DNA from: Prosopocoilus inquinatus
Lineage: Eukaryota; Arthropoda; Insecta; Coleoptera; Lucanidae
Length of the DNA stretch: 64,000 nt
Assembly (NCBI GenBank): GCA_036172665.1
Contig: JAYKNF010000028.1
Coordinates: 310,001 to 374,000 of the forward strand
Direction of reading: 5' to 3'
Below, in pieces: positions 38,271-52,100 of the stretch. Position 1 is the first letter of the stretch, and each line of letters opens with the position of its first letter. The notes beneath the pieces were generated by a model. That model ran no database searches and had not been told where the DNA came from. It was given only the letters and a program-made list of their open reading frames with translations. The position numbers were made by a program, and so were the translations under genes.

Positions 38271-40080
38271 GATAACTTTTTATCTCACATCAGAGTTACT
38301 GGTGTCCGTCCAAATGTCAAATAACATGATAGATGAGTCAGGATCGATTAGACACATCACAGGAACAACGCTAATATGTGTTGTTTCGTTTAAAACTATT
38401 TCCAGCTGCTGCTGCGTCCGAAAACGTCGTATCTCACATCAGACTTACTGGAGTCCATCCAAACGTCAAATAACATGTTAGATAAGTAAGGATCGTTTAG
38501 ATACATCACAGGAACAACGCTAATACGTGTTGTTTCGTTTAAAGCTATTTCCAGCTCCTGCTGCGTCCAAAAACTTCGTATCTCACATCAGAATTACTAC
38601 AGTCCATCGAAACGTCAAATAACATGATAGATGAGTAAGGATAGATTAGATACATCAAAGGAACAACGTTAATGCGTGTTGTTTCGTTTAAAACTATTTC
38701 CAGCTTCTGCTGCGTCCGAAAATTTCGTATCTCACGTCAGAGTTACTGGAGTCCATCGAAACCTCAAATAATATAGTAGATAAGTAAGGATCGATTAGAT
38801 ACATCACAGGAACAACGCTAATACGTGTTGTTTCGTTCAAAACTATTTCCAGCTTCTGCTGCGTCCGAGAACTTTGTATCTCACATCAGAGTTACTGGAG
38901 TCCATCCAAACGTAAAATAACATGATAGATGAGTAAGGATCGATTACATACATCACAGGAACAACGCTAATACGTGTTGTTTCGTTTAAAATTATTTCCA
39001 GCTCCTGCTGCGTCCGAAAATTTCGTACCTCACATCAGAGTTACTGGAGTCCATGAAACGTCAAATAACATAGTAGAAAAGTAAGGGTCGATTAGATACA
39101 TCACAGGAACAACGCTAATACGTGTTGTTTCGTTCAAAACTATTTCCAGCTTCTGCTGCGTCCGAGAACTTGGTATCTCACATCAGAGTTACTGGAGTCC
39201 ATTCAAACGTCAAATAACATGATAGATGAGTAAGGATCGATTAGATACATCACAGGTACAACGCTAATACGTGTTGTTTCGTTTAAAACTATTTCCAGCT
39301 TCTGCTGCGTCCGAAAACGTCGTATCTCACATCAAAGTTACTGGAGTCCATCCAAAGGTCAAATAACATGCTAGATAAGTAAGGATCGTTTAGATACATC
39401 ACAGGAACAACGCTAATACGTGTTGTTTCGTTCAAAACTATTTCCAGCTTCTGCTGCGTCCGATAACTTTTTATCTCACATCAGAGTTACTGGTGTCCGT
39501 CCAAATGTCAAATAACATGATAGATGAGTCAGGATCGATTAGACACATCACAGGAACAACGCTAATATGTGTTGTTTCGTTTAAAACTATTTCCAGCTGC
39601 TGCTGCGTCCGAAAACGTCGTATCTCACATCAGACTTACTGGAGTCCATCCAAACGTCAAATAACATGTTAGATAAGTAAGGATCGTTTAGATACATCAC
39701 AGGAACAACGCTAATACGTGTTGTTTCGTTCAAAACTATTTCCAGCTTCTGCTGTGTCCTAGAACTTCGTATCTCACATCAGAGTTACTAGAGTCCATCG
39801 AAACATCAAATAACATGATAGATGAGTAAGGATCGATTAGATACATCACAGGAACAACGCTAATACGTGTTGTTTCGTTCAAAACAATTTCCAGCTACTG
39901 CTGCGTCCGAGAATTTTGTATCTCACATCAGAGTTACTGGAGTCCATCGAAACGTCAAATAACATAGTAGCTAAGTAAGGATCGATTAGATACATCACAG
40001 GAACAACGCTAATACGTGTTGTTTCGTTCAAAACTATTTCCAGCTTCTGCTGCGTCCAAAAACATTGTATCTCACATCAG
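38271..40080. repeat. Mixed satellite monomers
   Basis: All satellite. It contains a second local copy of the CAAAGGAACAACGTTAATGCG run (near 38657; compare 37763). Its right part (about 39550-40080) recurs at about 42680-43210 with an offset of 3129 bp (21 x 149), sharing the CTGTGTCCTAGAACTTCG and CCAAAAACATTG variants. No gene is seen. Confidence 0.75.
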
Positions 40081-42166
40081 AGTTACTGGAGTCCGTCCAA
40101 ATGTCAAATAACATGATAGATGAGTCAGGATCGATTAGACACATCACAGGAACAACGCTAATATGTTTTGTTTCGTTTAAAACTATTTCCAGCTGCTGCT
40201 GCGTCCGAAAACGTCGTATCTCACATCAGACTTACTGGAGTCCATCCAAACGTCAAATAACATGTTAGATAAGTAAGGATCGTTTAGATACATCACAGGA
40301 ACAACGCTAATACGTGTTGTTTCGTTCAAAACTATTTCCAGCTTCTGCTGCGTCCTAGAACTTTGTATCTCACATCAGAGTTACTAGAGTCCATCCAAAC
40401 GTCAAATAACATGATAGATGAGTAAGGATCGATTAGATACATCACAGGAACAACGCTAATACGTGCTGTTTCGTTCAAAACTATTTCCAGCTTCTGCTGC
40501 GTCCGAAAACGTCGTATCTCACATCAGAGTTACTGGAGTCCATCGAAACGACAAATAACATGATAGATAAGTAAGGATCGATTAGATACAACACAGGAAC
40601 AACGCTAATACGTGTTGTTTCGTTTAAAACTATTTCCAGCTCCTGCTGCGTCCAAAAACTTTGTATCTCACATCAGAGTTACTGGAGTCCATCCAAACGT
40701 AAAATAACATGATAGATGAGTAAGGATCGGTTAGATACATCACAGGAACATCGCTAATGCGTGTTGTTTCGTATAAAACTATTTCCAGCTTCTGCTGCGT
40801 CCGAAAACGTCGTATCTCACATCAGAATTACTGGAGTCCATCGAAACGACAAATAACATGATAGATAAGAAAGGATCGATTAGATACAACACAGGAACAA
40901 CGCTAATGCGTGTTGTTTCGTTTAAAACTATTTCCAGCTTCAGCTGCGTCCGAGAACTTCGTATGTCACTTCAGAGTTACTGGAGTCCATCGAAACGTCA
41001 AATAACATGATAGATGAGTAAGGATCGATTAGATACATCACAGGAACAACGCTAATACGTGTTGTTTCGTTCAAAACTATTTCCAGCTTCTGCTGCGTCC
41101 GATAACTTTTTATCTCACATCAGAGTTACTGGTGTCCGTCCAAATGTCAAATAACATGATAGATGAGTAAGGATCGATTAGACACATCACAGGAACAACG
41201 CTAATATGTTTTGTTTCGTTTAAAACTATTTCCAGCTGCTGCTGCGTCCGAAGACGTCGTATCTCACATCAGACTTACTGGAGTCCATCCAAACGTCAAA
41301 TAACATGTTAGATAAGTAAGGATCGTTTAGATACATCACAGGAACAACGCTAATACGTGTTGTTTCGTTCAAAACTATTTCCAGCTTCTGCTGCGTCCTA
41401 GAACTTTGTATCTCACATCAGAGTTACTAGAGTCCGTCCAAACGTCAAATAACATGATAGATGAGTAAGGATCGATTAGATACATCACAGGAGCAACGCT
41501 AATACGTGCTGTTTCGTTCAAAACTATTTCCAGCTTCTGCTGCGTCCGAAAACGTCGTATCTCACATCAGAGTTACTGGAGTCCATCGAAACGACAAATA
41601 ACATGATAGATAAGTAAGGATCGATTAGATACAACACAGGAACAACGCTAATACGTGTTGTTTCGTTTAAAACTATTTCCAGCTCCTGCTGCGTCCAAAA
41701 ACTTTGTATCTCACATCAGAGTTACTGCAGTCCATCCAAACGTAAAATAACATGATAGATGAGTAAGGATCGGTTAGATACATCACAGGAACATCGCTAA
41801 TGCGTGTTGTTTCGTATAAAACTATTTCCAGCTTCTGCTGCGTCCGAAAACGTCGTATCTCACATCAGAATTACTGGAGTCCATCGAAACGACAAATAAC
41901 ATGATAGATAAGAAAGGATCGATTAGATACAGCACAGGAACAACGCTAATGCGTGTTGTTTCGTTTAAAACTATTTCCAGCTTCAGCTGCGTCCGAGAAC
42001 TTCGTATGTCACTTCAGAGTTACTGGAGTCCATCGAAACGTCAAATAACATGATAGATGAGTAAGGATCGATTAGATACATCACAGGAACAACGCTAATG
42101 CGTGTTGTTTCGTTTAAAACTATTTCCAGCTCCTGCTGCGTCCAAAAACTTTGTATCTCACATCAG
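40081..42166. repeat. Second 7-monomer higher-order repeat (1043 bp), two copies
   Basis: 40081-41123 and 41124-42166 match at an offset of exactly 1043 bp. Shared markers are AATATGTTTTG, AATACGTGCTG, GATCGGTTAGATAC, GTATAAAACTATT, GATAAGAAAGG and GTATGTCACTTCAG. The unit is the same length as the HOR at 1-2086 but uses a different set of monomers. Confidence 0.88.
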
Positions 42167-45100
42167 ACTTACTGGAGTCCATCCAAACGTCAAGTAACAT
42201 GTTAGGTAAGTAAGGATCGCTTAGATACATCACAGGAACAACGCTAATACGTGTTGTTTCGTTCAAAACTATTTCCAGCTACTGCTGCGTCCGAGAATTT
42301 TGTATCTCACATCAGAGTTACTGGAGTCCATCCAAACTTCAAATAACATGATAGATGAGTAAGGATCGATTAGATACATCACAGGAACAACGCTAATACG
42401 TGTTGTTTCGTTTAAAACTATTTCCAGCTCCTGCGGCGTCCAAAAACTTCTTATCTCACATCAGAGTTACTAGAGTCCATCGAAACGTCAAATAACATGA
42501 TAGATGAGTAAGGATCGATTAGATACATCACAGGAACAACGCTAATACGTGTTGTTTCGTTCAAAACAATTTCCAGCTTCTGCTGCGTCCGAGAACTTTG
42601 TATCTCACATCAGAGTTACTGAAGTCCATTGAAACGTCAAATAACATGCTAGATAAGTAAGGATCGATTAGACACATCACAGGAACAACGCTAATATGTG
42701 TTGTTTCGTTTAAAACTATTTCCAGCTGCTGCTGCGTCCGAAAACGTCGTATCTCACATCAGACTTACTGGAGTCCATCCAAACGTCAAATAACATGTTA
42801 GATAAATAAGGATCGTTTAGATACATCACAGGAACAACGCTAATACGTGTTGTTTCGTTCAAAACTATTTCCAGCTTCTGCTGTGTCCTAGAACTTCGTA
42901 TCTCACATCAGAGTTACTAGAGTCCATCGAAACATCAAATAACATGATAGATGAGTAAGGATCGATTAGATACATCACAGGAACAACGCTAATACGTGTT
43001 GTTTCGTTCAAAACAATTTCCAGCTACTGCTGCGTCCGAGAATTTTGTATCTCACATCAGAGTTACTGGAGTCCATCGAAACGTCAAATAACATAGTAGC
43101 TAAGTAAGGATCGATTAGATACATCACAGGAACAACGCTAATACGTGTTGTTTCGTTCAAAACTATTTCCAGCTTCTGCTGCGTCCAAAAACATTGTATC
43201 TCACATCAGAGTTACTGGAGTCCATCCAAACGTAAAATAACATGATAGATGAGTAAGGATCGATTAGATACATCACAGGAACATTGCTAATGCGTGTTGT
43301 TTCGTTTAAAATTATTTCCAGCTTCTGCTGCGTCCGAAAACGTCGTATCTCACATCAGAGTTACTGGAGTCCATCGAAACGACAAATAACATGATAGATA
43401 AGTAAGGATCGATTTGATACATCACAGGAACAACGCTAATACGTGTTGTTTCGTTCAAAACTATTTCCAGCTTCTGCTGCGTCCGAAAACGTCGTATCTC
43501 ACATCAGAGTTACTGGAGTCCATCGAAACGACAAATAACATGATAGATAAGTAAGGATCGATTAGATACAGCACAGGAACAACGCTAATACGTGTTGATT
43601 CGTTTAAAACTATTTCCAGCTCCTGCTGCGTCCAAAAGCTTTGTATCTCACATCAGACTTACTGGAGTCCATCCAAACGTCAAATAACATGTTAGATAAG
43701 TAAGGATCGTTTAGATACATCACAGGAACAACGCTAATACGTGTTGTTTCGTTCAAAACTATTTCCAGCTTCTGCTGCGTCCGAGAACTTTGTATCTCAC
43801 ATCAGAGTTACTGGAGTCCATCCAAACGTCAAATAACATGATAGATGAGTAAGGATCGATTAGATACATCACAGGAACAACGCTAATAAGTGTTGTTTCG
43901 TTTAAAATTATTTCTAGCTTCAGCTGCGTCCGAGAACTTCGTAACTCACATCAAAGTTACTGGAGTCCATCGATACGCCAAATAACATGATAGATGAGTA
44001 AGGATCGATTAGATACATCACAGGAACAACGCTAATGCGTGTTGTTTCGTTTAAAACTATTTCCAGCTTCTGCTGCGCCCGAAAGTTTCGTATCTCACAT
44101 CATAGTTTCTGGAGTCCATCGAAACGTCAAATAACATAGTAGATAAGTAAGGATCGATTAGATACATCACAGGAACAACGCTAATGCGTGTTGTTTCGTT
44201 TAAAACTATTTCCAGATTCTGCTGAGTCCGAAAATTTCGTATCTCACATCAAAGTTACTGGAGTCCATCGAAACGCCAAATAACATGATAGATGAGTAAG
44301 GATCGATTAGATACATCACAGGAACAACGCTAATACGTGTTGTTTCGTTTAAAACTATTTCCAGCTCCTGCTGCGTCCAAAAACTTCGTATCTCACATCA
44401 GAGTTACTAGAGTCCATCGAAACTTCAAATAACATGATAGATGAGTAAGGATCGATTAGATACATCACAGGAACAACGATAATGCGTGTTGTTTCATTTA
44501 AAATTATTTCCAGCTTCTGCTGGGTCCGAAAATTTCGTATCTCACATCAGAGTTACTGGAGTCCATCGAAACGTCAAATAACATAGTAGATAAGTAAGGA
44601 TCGATTAGATACATCACAGGAACAACGCTAATACGTGTTGTTTCGTTCAAAACTATTTCCAGCTTCTGCTTCGTCCGAGAAATTTGTATCTCACATCAGA
44701 GTTACTGGAGTCCATTCAAACGTCAAATAACATGATAGATGAGTAAGAATCGATTAGATACATCACAGGAACATCGCTAATGCGTGTTGTTTCGTTTAAA
44801 ACTATTTCCAGCTTCTGCTGCGTCCGAAAACGTCGTATCTCACATCAGAGTTACTGGAGTCCATCGAAACGACAAATAACATGATAGATAAGTAAGGATC
44901 GATTAGATACAGCACAGGAACAACGCTAATACGTGTTGTTTCGTTTAAAACTATTTCCAGCTACTGCTGCGTCCGAGAACTTTGTATCTCACATCAGAGT
45001 TACTGGAGTCCATCCAAACGTCAAATAACATGATAGATGAGTAAGGATCGATTAGATACATCACAGGAACAACGCTAATACGTGTTGTTTCGTTTAAAAC

Positions 45101-46182
45101 TATTTCCAGCTTCTGCTGCGTCCGATAACTTTTTATCTCACATCAGAGATACTGGTGTCCGTCCAAATGTCAAATAACATGATAGATGAGTCAGGATCGA
45201 TTAGACACATCACAGGAACAACGCTAATATGTTTTGTTTCGCTTAAAACTATTTCCAGCTGCTGCTGCGTCCGAAAACGTCGTATCTCACATCAGACTTA
45301 CTGGAGTCCATCCAAACGTCAAATAACATGTTAGATAAGTAAGGATCGTTTAGATACATCACAGGAACAACGCCAATACGTGTTGTTTCGTTCAAAACTA
45401 TTTCCAGCTTCTGCTGCGTCCGAAAACTTCGTATCTCACATCAGAGTTACTAGAGTCCATCGAAACGTCAAATAACATGATAGATGAGTAAGGATCGATT
45501 AGATACATCACAGGAACAACGCTAATACGTGTTGTTTCGTTCAAAACAATTTCCAGCTTCTGCTGCGTCCGAGAACTTTGTATCTCACATCAGAGTTACT
45601 GGAGTCCATTCAAACGTCAAATAACATGATAGATGAGTAAGAATCGATTAGATACATCACAGGAACATCGCTAATGCGTGTTGTTTCGTTTAAAACTATT
45701 TCCAGCTTCTGCTGCGTCCGAAAACGTCGTATCTCACATCAGAGTTACTGGAGTCCATCGAAACGACAAATAACATGATAGATAAGTAAGGATCGATTAG
45801 ATACAGCACAGGAACAACGCTAATACGTGTTGTTTCGTTTAAAACTATTTCCAGCTACTGCTGCTTCCGAGAACTTTGTATCTCACATCAGAGTTACTGG
45901 AGTCCATCCAAACGTCAAATAACATGATAGATGAGTAAGGATCGATTAGATACATCACAGGAACAACGCTAATACGTGTTGTTTCGTTTAAAACTATTTC
46001 CAGCTTCTGCTGCGTCCGATAACTTTTTATCTCACATCAGAGATACTGGTGTCTGTCCAAATGTCAAATAACATGATAGATGAGTTAGGATCGATTAGAC
46101 ACATCACAGGAACAACGCTAATATGTTTTGTTTCGTTTAAAACTATTTCCAGCTGCTGCTGCGTCCGAAAACGTCGTATCTC
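42167..46182. repeat. Mixed satellite with a 6-monomer repeat (894 bp)
   Basis: From about 44683 the sequence repeats at 45577 with an offset of 894 bp (6 x 149). The repeat shares GAGTAAGAATCG, GAGATACTGGTGTC and the GATAACTTTTTATC monomer and runs to about 46311. The rest, 42167-44682, is diverse satellite with a copy of 39550-40080. No gene is seen. Confidence 0.8.
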
Positions 46183-49100
46183 ACATCAGACTTACTGGAG
46201 TCCATCCAAACGTCAAATAACATGTTAGATAAGTAAGGATCGTTTAGATACATCACAGGAACAACGCTAATACGTGTTGTTTCGTTCAAAACTATTTCCA
46301 GCTTCTGCTGCGTCCGAAAACGTCGTATCTCACATCAGAATTACTGGAGTCCATCGAAACGACAAATAACATGATAGATAAGTAAGGATCGATTAGATAC
46401 AGCACAGGAACAACGCTAATACGTGTTGTTTCGTTTAAAACTATTTCCAGCTTCAGCTGCGTCCGAGAACTTCGTATCTCACTTCAGAGTTACTGGAGTC
46501 CATCGAAACGTCAAATAACATGATAGATGAGTAAGGATCGATTAGATACATCACAGGAACAACGCTAATGCGTGTTGTTTCGTTTAAAACTATTTCCAGC
46601 TCCTGCTGCGTCCAAAAACTTTGTATCTCACATCAGACTTACTGGAGTCCATCCAAACGTCAAATAACATGTTAGATAAGTAAGGATCGCTTAGATACAT
46701 CACAGGAACAACGCTAATACGTGTTGCTTCGTTCAAAACCATTTCCAGCTACTGCTGCGTCCGAGAACTTTGTATCTCACATCAGAGTTACTGGAGTCCA
46801 TCCAAACGTCAAATAACATGATAGATGAGTAAGGATCGATTAGATACATCACAGGAACAACGCTAATACGTGTTGTTTCGTTTAAAACTATTTCCAGCTC
46901 CCGCTGCGTCCAAAAACTACGTATCTCACATCAGAGTTACTAGAGTCCATCGAAACGTCATATAACATGATAGATGAGTAAGGATCGATTAGATACATCA
47001 CAGGAACAACGCTAATGCGTGTTGTTTCGTTTAAAACTATTTGCAGCTTCTGCTGCGTCCGAAAATTTCGTATCTCACATCAGAGTTACTGGAGTCCATT
47101 CAAACGTCAAATAACATAGTAGATAAGTAAGGATCGATTAGATACATCACAGGAACAACGCTAATTCGTGTTGTTTCGTTCAAAACTATTTCCAGCTTCT
47201 GCTGCGTCCGATAACTTTTTATCTCACATCAGAGTCACTGGAGTCCGTCCAAACGTCAAATAACATGATAGAAGAGTAAGGATCGATTAGACACATCACA
47301 GGAACAACGCTAATGCGTGTTGTTTCATTTAAAACTATTTCCAGCTCCTGCTGCGTCCAAAAACTTTGTATCTCACATCAGACTTACTGGAGTCCATCCA
47401 AACTTCAAATAACATGTTAGATAAGTAAGGATCGCTTAGATACATCACAGGAACAACGCTAATACGTGTTGTTTCGTTCAAAACTATTTCCAGCTTCTGC
47501 TGCATCCTAGAACTTTGTATCTCACATCAGAGTTACTGGAGTCCGTCCAAACGTCAAATAACATGATGGATGAGTAAGGATCGATTAGATACATCACAGG
47601 AACAACGCTAATATGTGTTGTTTCGTTTAAAACTATTTCCAGCTGCTGTTGCGTCCGAAAATTTCGTATCTCACATTAGAGTTACTGGAGTCCATCGAAA
47701 CGTCAAATAACATAGTAGCTAAGTAAGGATCGATTAGATACATCACAGGAACAACGCTAATGCGTGTTGTTCCGTTCAAAACTATTTCCTGCTTCTGCTG
47801 CGTCCAAAAACTTTGTATCTCACATCAGAGTTACTGGAGTCCATCCAAACGTAAAATAACAAGATAGATGAGTAAGGATCGATTAGATACATCACAGGAA
47901 CAACGCTAATACGTGTTGTTTCGTTCAAAACTATTTCCAGCTTCTGCTGCGTCCGAGAACTTTGTATCTCACATCAGAGTTACTGGAGTCCATCCAAACG
48001 TCAAGTAACATGATGGATGAGTAAGGATCGATTAGATACATCACAGGAACATCGCTAATACGTGTGGTTTCGTTTAAAACTATTTCCAGCTTCTGCTGCG
48101 TCCGAAAACGTCGTATCTCACATAAAAGTTACTGGAGTCCATCTAAACGTCAAATAACATGCTAGATAAATAAGGATCGTTTAGTTACATCACAGGAACA
48201 ACGCTAATACGTGTTGTTTCGTTCAAAACTATTTCCAGCTTCTGCAGCGTCCGATAACTTTTTATCTCACATCAGAGTTACTGGAGTCCGTCCAAACTTC
48301 AAATAACATGATAGATGAGTAAGGATCGATTAGATACATCACAGGAACAACGCTAATACGTGTTGTTTCGTTTAAAACTATTTCTAGCTTCAGCTGCGTC
48401 CGAGAACTTCGTAACTCACATCAAAGTTACTGGAGTCCATCGAAACGCCAAATAACATGATAGATGAGTAAGGATCGATTAGATACATCACAGGAACAAC
48501 GCTAATGCGTGATGTTTCGTTTAAAACTATTTCCAGCTCCTGCTGCGTCCAAAAACTTCGTATCTCACATCAGAGTTACTAGAGTCCATCGAAACTTCAA
48601 ATAACATGATAGATGAGTAAGGATCGATTAGATACATCACAGGAACAACGCTAATACGTGTGGTTTCGTTTAAAACTATTTCCAGCTTCTGCTGCGTCCG
48701 AAAATTTCGTATCTCACATCAGACTTACTGGAGCCCATCGAAACGTCAAATAACATAGTAGATAAGTAAGGATCGATTAGATACATCACAGGAACAACGC
48801 TAATACGTGTTGTTTCGTTTAAAACTATTTCCAGCTCCTGCTGCGTCCAAAAACTTTGTATCTCACATCAGAGTTACTGGAGTCCATCCAAACGTAAAAT
48901 AACATGATAGATGAGTAAGGATCGGTTAGATACATCACAGGAACATCGCTAATGCGTGTTGTTTCGTATAAAACTATTTCCAGCTTCTGCTGCGTCCGAA
49001 GACGTCGTATCTCACATCAGAATTACTGGAGTCCATCGAAACGACAAATAACATGATAGATAAGAAAAGGTCGATTAGATACAGCACAGGAACAACGCTA

Positions 49101-52100
49101 ATGCGTGTTGTTTCATTTAAAACTATTTCCAGCTTCAGCTGCGTCCGAGAACTTCGTATCTCACTTCAGAGTTACTGGAGTCCATCGAAACGTCAAATAA
49201 CATGATAGATGAGTAAGGATCGATTAGATACATCACAGGAACAACGCTAATGCGTGTTGTTTCGTTTAAAACTATTTCCAGCTCCTGCTGCGTCCAAAAA
49301 CTTTGTATCTCACATCAGACTTACTGGAGTCCATCCAAACGTCAAGTAACATGTTAGGTAAGTAAGGATCGCTTAGATACATCACAGGAACAACGCTAAT
49401 ACGTGTTGTTTCGTTCAAAACTATTTCCAGCTAGTGCTGCGTCCGGGAATTTTGTATCTCACATCAGAGTTACTGGAGTCCATCCAAACTTCAAATAACA
49501 TGATAGATGAGTAAGGATCGATTAGATACATCACAGGAACAACGCCTGTCGCGTGTTGTTTCGTTTAAAACTATTTCCAGCTCCTGCTGCGTCCAAAAAC
49601 TTCGTATCTCACATCAGAGTTACTAGAGTCCATCGAAACGTCAAATAACATGATAGATGAGTAAGGATCGATTAAATACATCACAGGAACAACGCTAATG
49701 CGTGTTGTTTCATTTAAAACTATTTGCAGCTTCTGCTGCGTCCGAAAATTTCGTATCTCACATCAGAGTTACTGGAGTCCATCGAAACGTCAAATAACAT
49801 AGTAGATAAGTAAGAATCGATTAGATACATCACAGGAACAACGCTAATAGGTGTTGTTTCGTTCAAAACTATTTCCAGCTTCTGCTGCGTCCGAAAACGT
49901 CGTATCTCACATCAAAGTTACTGGAGTCCATCTTAACGTCAAATAACATGCTAGATAAGTAAGGATCGTTTAGTTACATCACAGGAACAACGCTAATACG
50001 TGTTGTTTCGTTCAAAACTATTTCCAGCTTCTGCAGCGTCCGATAACTTTTTATCTCACATCAGAGTTACTGGAGTCCGTCCAAACTTCAAATAACATGA
50101 TAGATGAGTAAGGATCGATTAGATACATCACAGGAACAACGCTAATACGTGTTGTTTCGTTTAAAACTATTTCTAGCTTCAGCTGCGTCCGAGAACTTCG
50201 TAACTCACATCAAAGTTACTGGAGTCCATCGAAACGCCAAATAACATGATAGATGAGTAAGGATCGATTAGATACATCACAGGAACAACGCTAATGCGTG
50301 TTGTTTCGTTTAAAACTATTTCCAGCTGCTGCTGCGTCCAAAAACTTCGTATCTCACATCAGAGTTACTAGAGTCCATCGAAACGTCAAATAACATGATA
50401 GATGAGTAAGGATCGATTAGATACATCACAGGAACAACGCTAATGCGTGTTGTTTCATTTAAAACTATTTGCAGCTTCTGCTGCGTCCGAGAAATTTGTA
50501 TCTCACATCAGAGTTACTGGAGTCCATCCAAACGTCAAATAACATGATAGATGAGTAACAATCGATTAGATACATCACAGGAACAACGCTAATACGTATT
50601 GTTTCGTTTAAAACTATTTCCAGCTCCTGCTGCGTCCAAAAACTTCGTATCTCACATCAGAATTACTAGAGTCCATCGAAACGTCAAATAACATGATAGA
50701 TGAGTAAGGATCGATTAGATACATCACAGGAACAACGCTAATACGTGTTGTTTCGTTCAAAACTATTTCCAGCTTCTGCTGCGTCCAAAAACTTTGTATC
50801 TCACATCAGAGTTACTGGAGTCCATCCAAACGTAAAATAACACGATAGATGTGTAAGGATCGATTAGATACATCACAGGAACATCGCTAATGCATAGATA
50901 CATCACAGGAACAACGCTAATACGTGTTGTTTCGTTCAAAACTATTTCCTGCTTCTGCTGCGTCCGATAAATTTTTATCTCACATCAGAGTTACTGGAGT
51001 CCGTCCAAACGTCAAATAACATGATAGATGAGTAAGGATCGATTAGACACATCACAGGAACAACGCTAATATGCGTTGTTTCGTTTAAAACTATTTCCAG
51101 CTGCTGCTGCGTCCGAAAACATCGTATCTAACATCAGACTTACTGGAGTCCATCCAAACGTCAAATAACATGTTAGATAAGTAAGGATCGTTTAGATACA
51201 TCACAGGAACAACGCTAATACGTGTTGTATCGTTCAAAACTATTTCCAGCTTCTGCTGCATCCTAGAACTTTGTATCTCACATCAGAGTTACTGGAGTCC
51301 GTCCAAACGTCAAATAACATGATAGATGAGTAAGGATCGATTAGATACATCACAGGAACAACGCTAATATGTGTTGTTTCGTTCAAAACTATTTCCTGCT
51401 TCTGCTGCGTCCAAAAACTTTGTATCTCACATCAGAGTTACTGGAGTCCATCGAAACGACAAATAACATGATAGATAAGTAAGGATCGATTAGATACAGC
51501 ACAGGAACAACGCTAATACGTGTTGTTTCGTTTAAAACTATTTCCAGCTCCTGCTGCGTCCAAAAACTTTCTATCTCACATCAGAGTTACTGGAATCCAT
51601 CCAAACGTAAAATAACATGATAGATGAGTAAGGATCGATTAGATACATCACAGGAACAACGCTAATAGGTGTTGTTTCGTTCAAAACTATTTCCAGCTTC
51701 TGCTGCGTCCAAAAACTTTGTATCTCACATCAGAGTTACTGGAGTCCATCCAAACGTAAAATAACACGATAGATGTGTAAGGATCGATTAGATACATCAC
51801 AGGAACATCGCTAATGCATAGATACATCACAGGAACAACGCTAATACGTGTTGTTTCGTTCAAAACTATTTCCTGCTTCTGCTGCGTCCAAAAACTTTGT
51901 ATCTCACATCAGAGTTACTGGAGTCCATCGAAACGACAAATAACATGATAGATAAGTAAGGATCGATTAGATACAGCACAGGAACAACGCTAATACGTGT
52001 TGTTTCGTTTAAAACTATTTCCAGCTCCTGCTGCGTCCAAAAACTTTGTATCTCACATCAGAGTTACTGGAATCCATCCAAACGTAAAATAACATGATAG